Both the position numbers and the translations under genes were made by a program. This document shows, piece after piece, positions 62,522 to 64,000 of a stretch of DNA of 64,000 bases; positions within the stretch are counted from its first letter, which is position 1, and every line of letters starts with the position of its first letter. The stretch is from an uncultured Candidatus Nitrosopumilus sp. (GTDB taxonomy: Archaea; Thermoproteota; Nitrososphaeria; Nitrososphaerales; Nitrosopumilaceae). The notes beneath the pieces were generated by a model that ran no database searches, was not told where the DNA came from, and saw only the letters and a list, made by a program, of their open reading frames with translations. Location of the stretch: assembly GCA_951812645.1 (NCBI GenBank), contig CATOSM010000001.1, positions 1,157,560-1,221,559 of the forward strand, read 5' to 3'.

Positions 62522-64000
62522 TTGGTAGTAGCAGATCTAAAGCTTGGAAGTATAATTTTACCAAGAAGTGATTCTCCAAGAGCAATTTCAAGATTAACTG
62601 AATTTGAATGGTTTCATAAGATTGACACTGAAAATGACATAGTCACCCCAGAAATTGATGATTTGCTGCTAGATGCCCAACAAACATACCAATCCATTGA
62701 TGACGTGGTAAAAGGCCTAGGCATGCCCCCAATGGTTGGAATTTTAGAGATTATGTTCAAAGGTACCACCATCAAGAAAAAAGATTATGAAATTGATGAG
62801 ATTGGTGGAATGGTTGATGAACTCAAAAAAAGAGCACCATCGATAATTGATGAGCCAGCCAAACTCTTAGAAGAGCAAGCCACAACAAAACGCTCACTTG
62901 ATGAATATAGAGCACTTAAAGAAACACTAGAAATTGCAAAGAAGCTGAACATTGATCTTTCAGGATTTGGACTAATGAAGTATTTTTACACAAATCTTTT
63001 TGTCATAAACTCTGCTGACTTTGAAGAAATTAGTAGGGGATTAGAAGGAATTACACTTTACAAATATGATTTAGCAAGTAAAGACAAGGCAGCAATACTT
63101 GTAATTTCCGGCATAGGGGATTCTGATAAAACCCTCAAAGTGCTCAGAGGATTTAACGCGAATCCATTTGTGATTCCAGAAGGAATTTCACAGATACCAT
63201 CAGAGGCATATGCATTAGCTGAAACAAAAATTAAAGAATTAACTGAGAGACAAAAGTCAACTGCAAAACAAATTGCAGGCATTACAAAAAAGATTAGACG
63301 TGAAATTTTAGCAATTCGTGAAGAGGCTCAGGTGGCAAAAGATGTTCTTGAGACAGTTAGAAAGCCAGGCGGAACAAAGCATTTTGCTGTAATTCAAGGA
63401 TTCATCCCTAGCAAAATGGAAGAGAAATTCAAAAATTCAACTAACCAATGGATGTCAGTAGTTGAAGACATTACTGATCCAAAATTAAAGGCCCAAGTTC
63501 CAACACTATTTGATAATAAGAAATTTGTGAGAACCTTTGAAGTAATCACAGAAAGTCAAGGTATTCCAAAACATGGAGAAGCAGATCCAACTCCAATGAT
63601 TGCCTTGATGTGGCCAATTTTCTATGGACTAATGTTTGCAGATATGGGTCACGGATTGTTACTAATGGGAATGGGATTGCTTTTCAAAGTCAAAGGTCAA
63701 GGCACACTCTCAAGATGGGGAATGCTAATTGCAATATCCGGAGCAGCGTCTGCAATAGCAGGTGTAGGTGCGGGTGAAGCGTTTGGATTCCATCTAGATC
63801 ACATGGGCCCATTGGAAGGATTGCTAGAAGAAGGCGGTGCACTCCATTCAGTCAGCTGGATTGTAGGAATTCTCAGTGTCGCAGAATTAACATTTGAACA
63901 AGTCATTAACATACTCAAAGTTTCATTATTCATTGGAATTGTTCACTTGGTTTGGGCAATGATTCTTCGTGTCAAGAGATTGGCCTCAGAAGGACACAAG
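62522..64000 (+). CDS. atpI: A-type ATP synthase subunit I (partial)
   Basis: The frame starts with TTG at 62522 (MVVADLKLGSIILPRSDSPR...) and stays open to the window edge, giving 493 residues. It has the cytoplasmic N-terminal domain and then helices from about residue 358, including MIALMWPIFYGLMFADMGHG, the conserved first helices of the V-type a/I subunit. It carries the ion half-channels. It is transcribed opposite to the other subunits. The C-terminal helices with the key arginine lie beyond the window. Confidence 0.94.
   Translation, partial: MVVADLKLGSIILPRSDSPRAISRLTEFEWFHKIDTENDIVTPEIDDLLLDAQQTYQSIDDVVKGLGMPPMVGILEIMFKGTTIKKKDYEIDEIGGMVDELKKRAPSIIDEPAKLLEEQATTKRSLDEYRALKETLEIAKKLNIDLSGFGLMKYFYTNLFVINSADFEEISRGLEGITLYKYDLASKDKAAILVISGIGDSDKTLKVLRGFNANPFVIPEGISQIPSEAYALAETKIKELTERQKSTAKQIAGITKKIRREILAIREEAQVAKDVLETVRKPGGTKHFAVIQGFIPSKMEEKFKNSTNQWMSVVEDITDPKLKAQVPTLFDNKKFVRTFEVITESQGIPKHGEADPTPMIALMWPIFYGLMFADMGHGLLLMGMGLLFKVKGQGTLSRWGMLIAISGAASAIAGVGAGEAFGFHLDHMGPLEGLLEEGGALHSVSWIVGILSVAELTFEQVINILKVSLFIGIVHLVWAMILRVKRLASEGHK

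Overview
The window looks like a chromosome segment from a low-GC, ammonia-oxidising thaumarchaeon of the Nitrosopumilus type (Nitrososphaerota). This is read from gene content, not from a search. Archaeal features are aIF2 alpha and gamma, S6e, Nop10, PriS/PriL primase, AglB, the archaeal-type GlyRS and the A-type ATP synthase. Thaumarchaeal features are PEFG-CTERM surface proteins, cupredoxins, a CopC/CopD-like protein, anaerobic-type cobalamin genes and many short W-rich repeats in secreted proteins. TTG starts are common, and several genes look leaderless, with a TATA box about 25-30 bp before the start codon.

Layout. 0-5.5 kb: cobalamin block (cbiD, cbiG, cbiX, cbiC on +; cbiA on -; cobA on +). 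5.6-20.8 kb: information-processing core (aIF2alpha, Nop10, AglB, PEBP, PIN, aIF2gamma, S6e, two tiny zinc ribbons, tRNA-Gly(CCC), a C39-like/TPR protein, GuaA glutaminase, UPF0182, primase, Nfo, GlyRS). 20.8-27.8 kb: a decay zone holding hsdM and hsdS relics, a MazE/MazF pair with an 18-bp palindromic operator, a multiply frameshifted SDH-type serine protease, a dead IS5-family element beside a truncated gene, a small tautomerase, a rhomboid protease and a broken HTH regulator. 27.8-43.7 kb: a secreted/surface-protein region built around a MoxR-DUF58-VWA operon, five proteins with a ~37-residue W-rich module, an intact two-winged-helix regulator, a CFI-box protein and a PEFG-anchored cupredoxin. 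43.8-46.5 kb: a large CopC-CopD-propeller fusion. 46.5-50.2 kb: an island of IS5-family relics around a GC-richer beta-helix surface protein. 50.3-53.3 kb: a ZnuABC-type metal importer with a palindrome upstream. 53.4-57.5 kb: a TPR protein, a PEFG surface protein, a LON-domain protein, and divergent pyrB/pyrI. 57.5-64 kb: A-type ATP synthase genes K, a 41-aa ORF, D, B, A and E on -, with subunit I on + running off the end.

The most interesting signal is a 21-nt interrupted palindrome (GGTWCATT, 5 nt, AATGWACC). It lies 7 nt upstream of a TATA-like box at four places between 27.2 and 37.7 kb: before a candidate small RNA or rhomboid leader, before a secreted W-repeat protein, before the MoxR operon, and (as a half-degenerate copy) before the operon encoding the HTH regulator. 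This suggests a local regulon linking the MoxR/VWA machinery to a set of secreted W-repeat proteins. Other leads are the 41-aa ORF inside the ATP synthase operon, the copper-protein fusion, paralogous surface proteins that swap C-terminal modules, and the IS-bracketed beta-helix gene.
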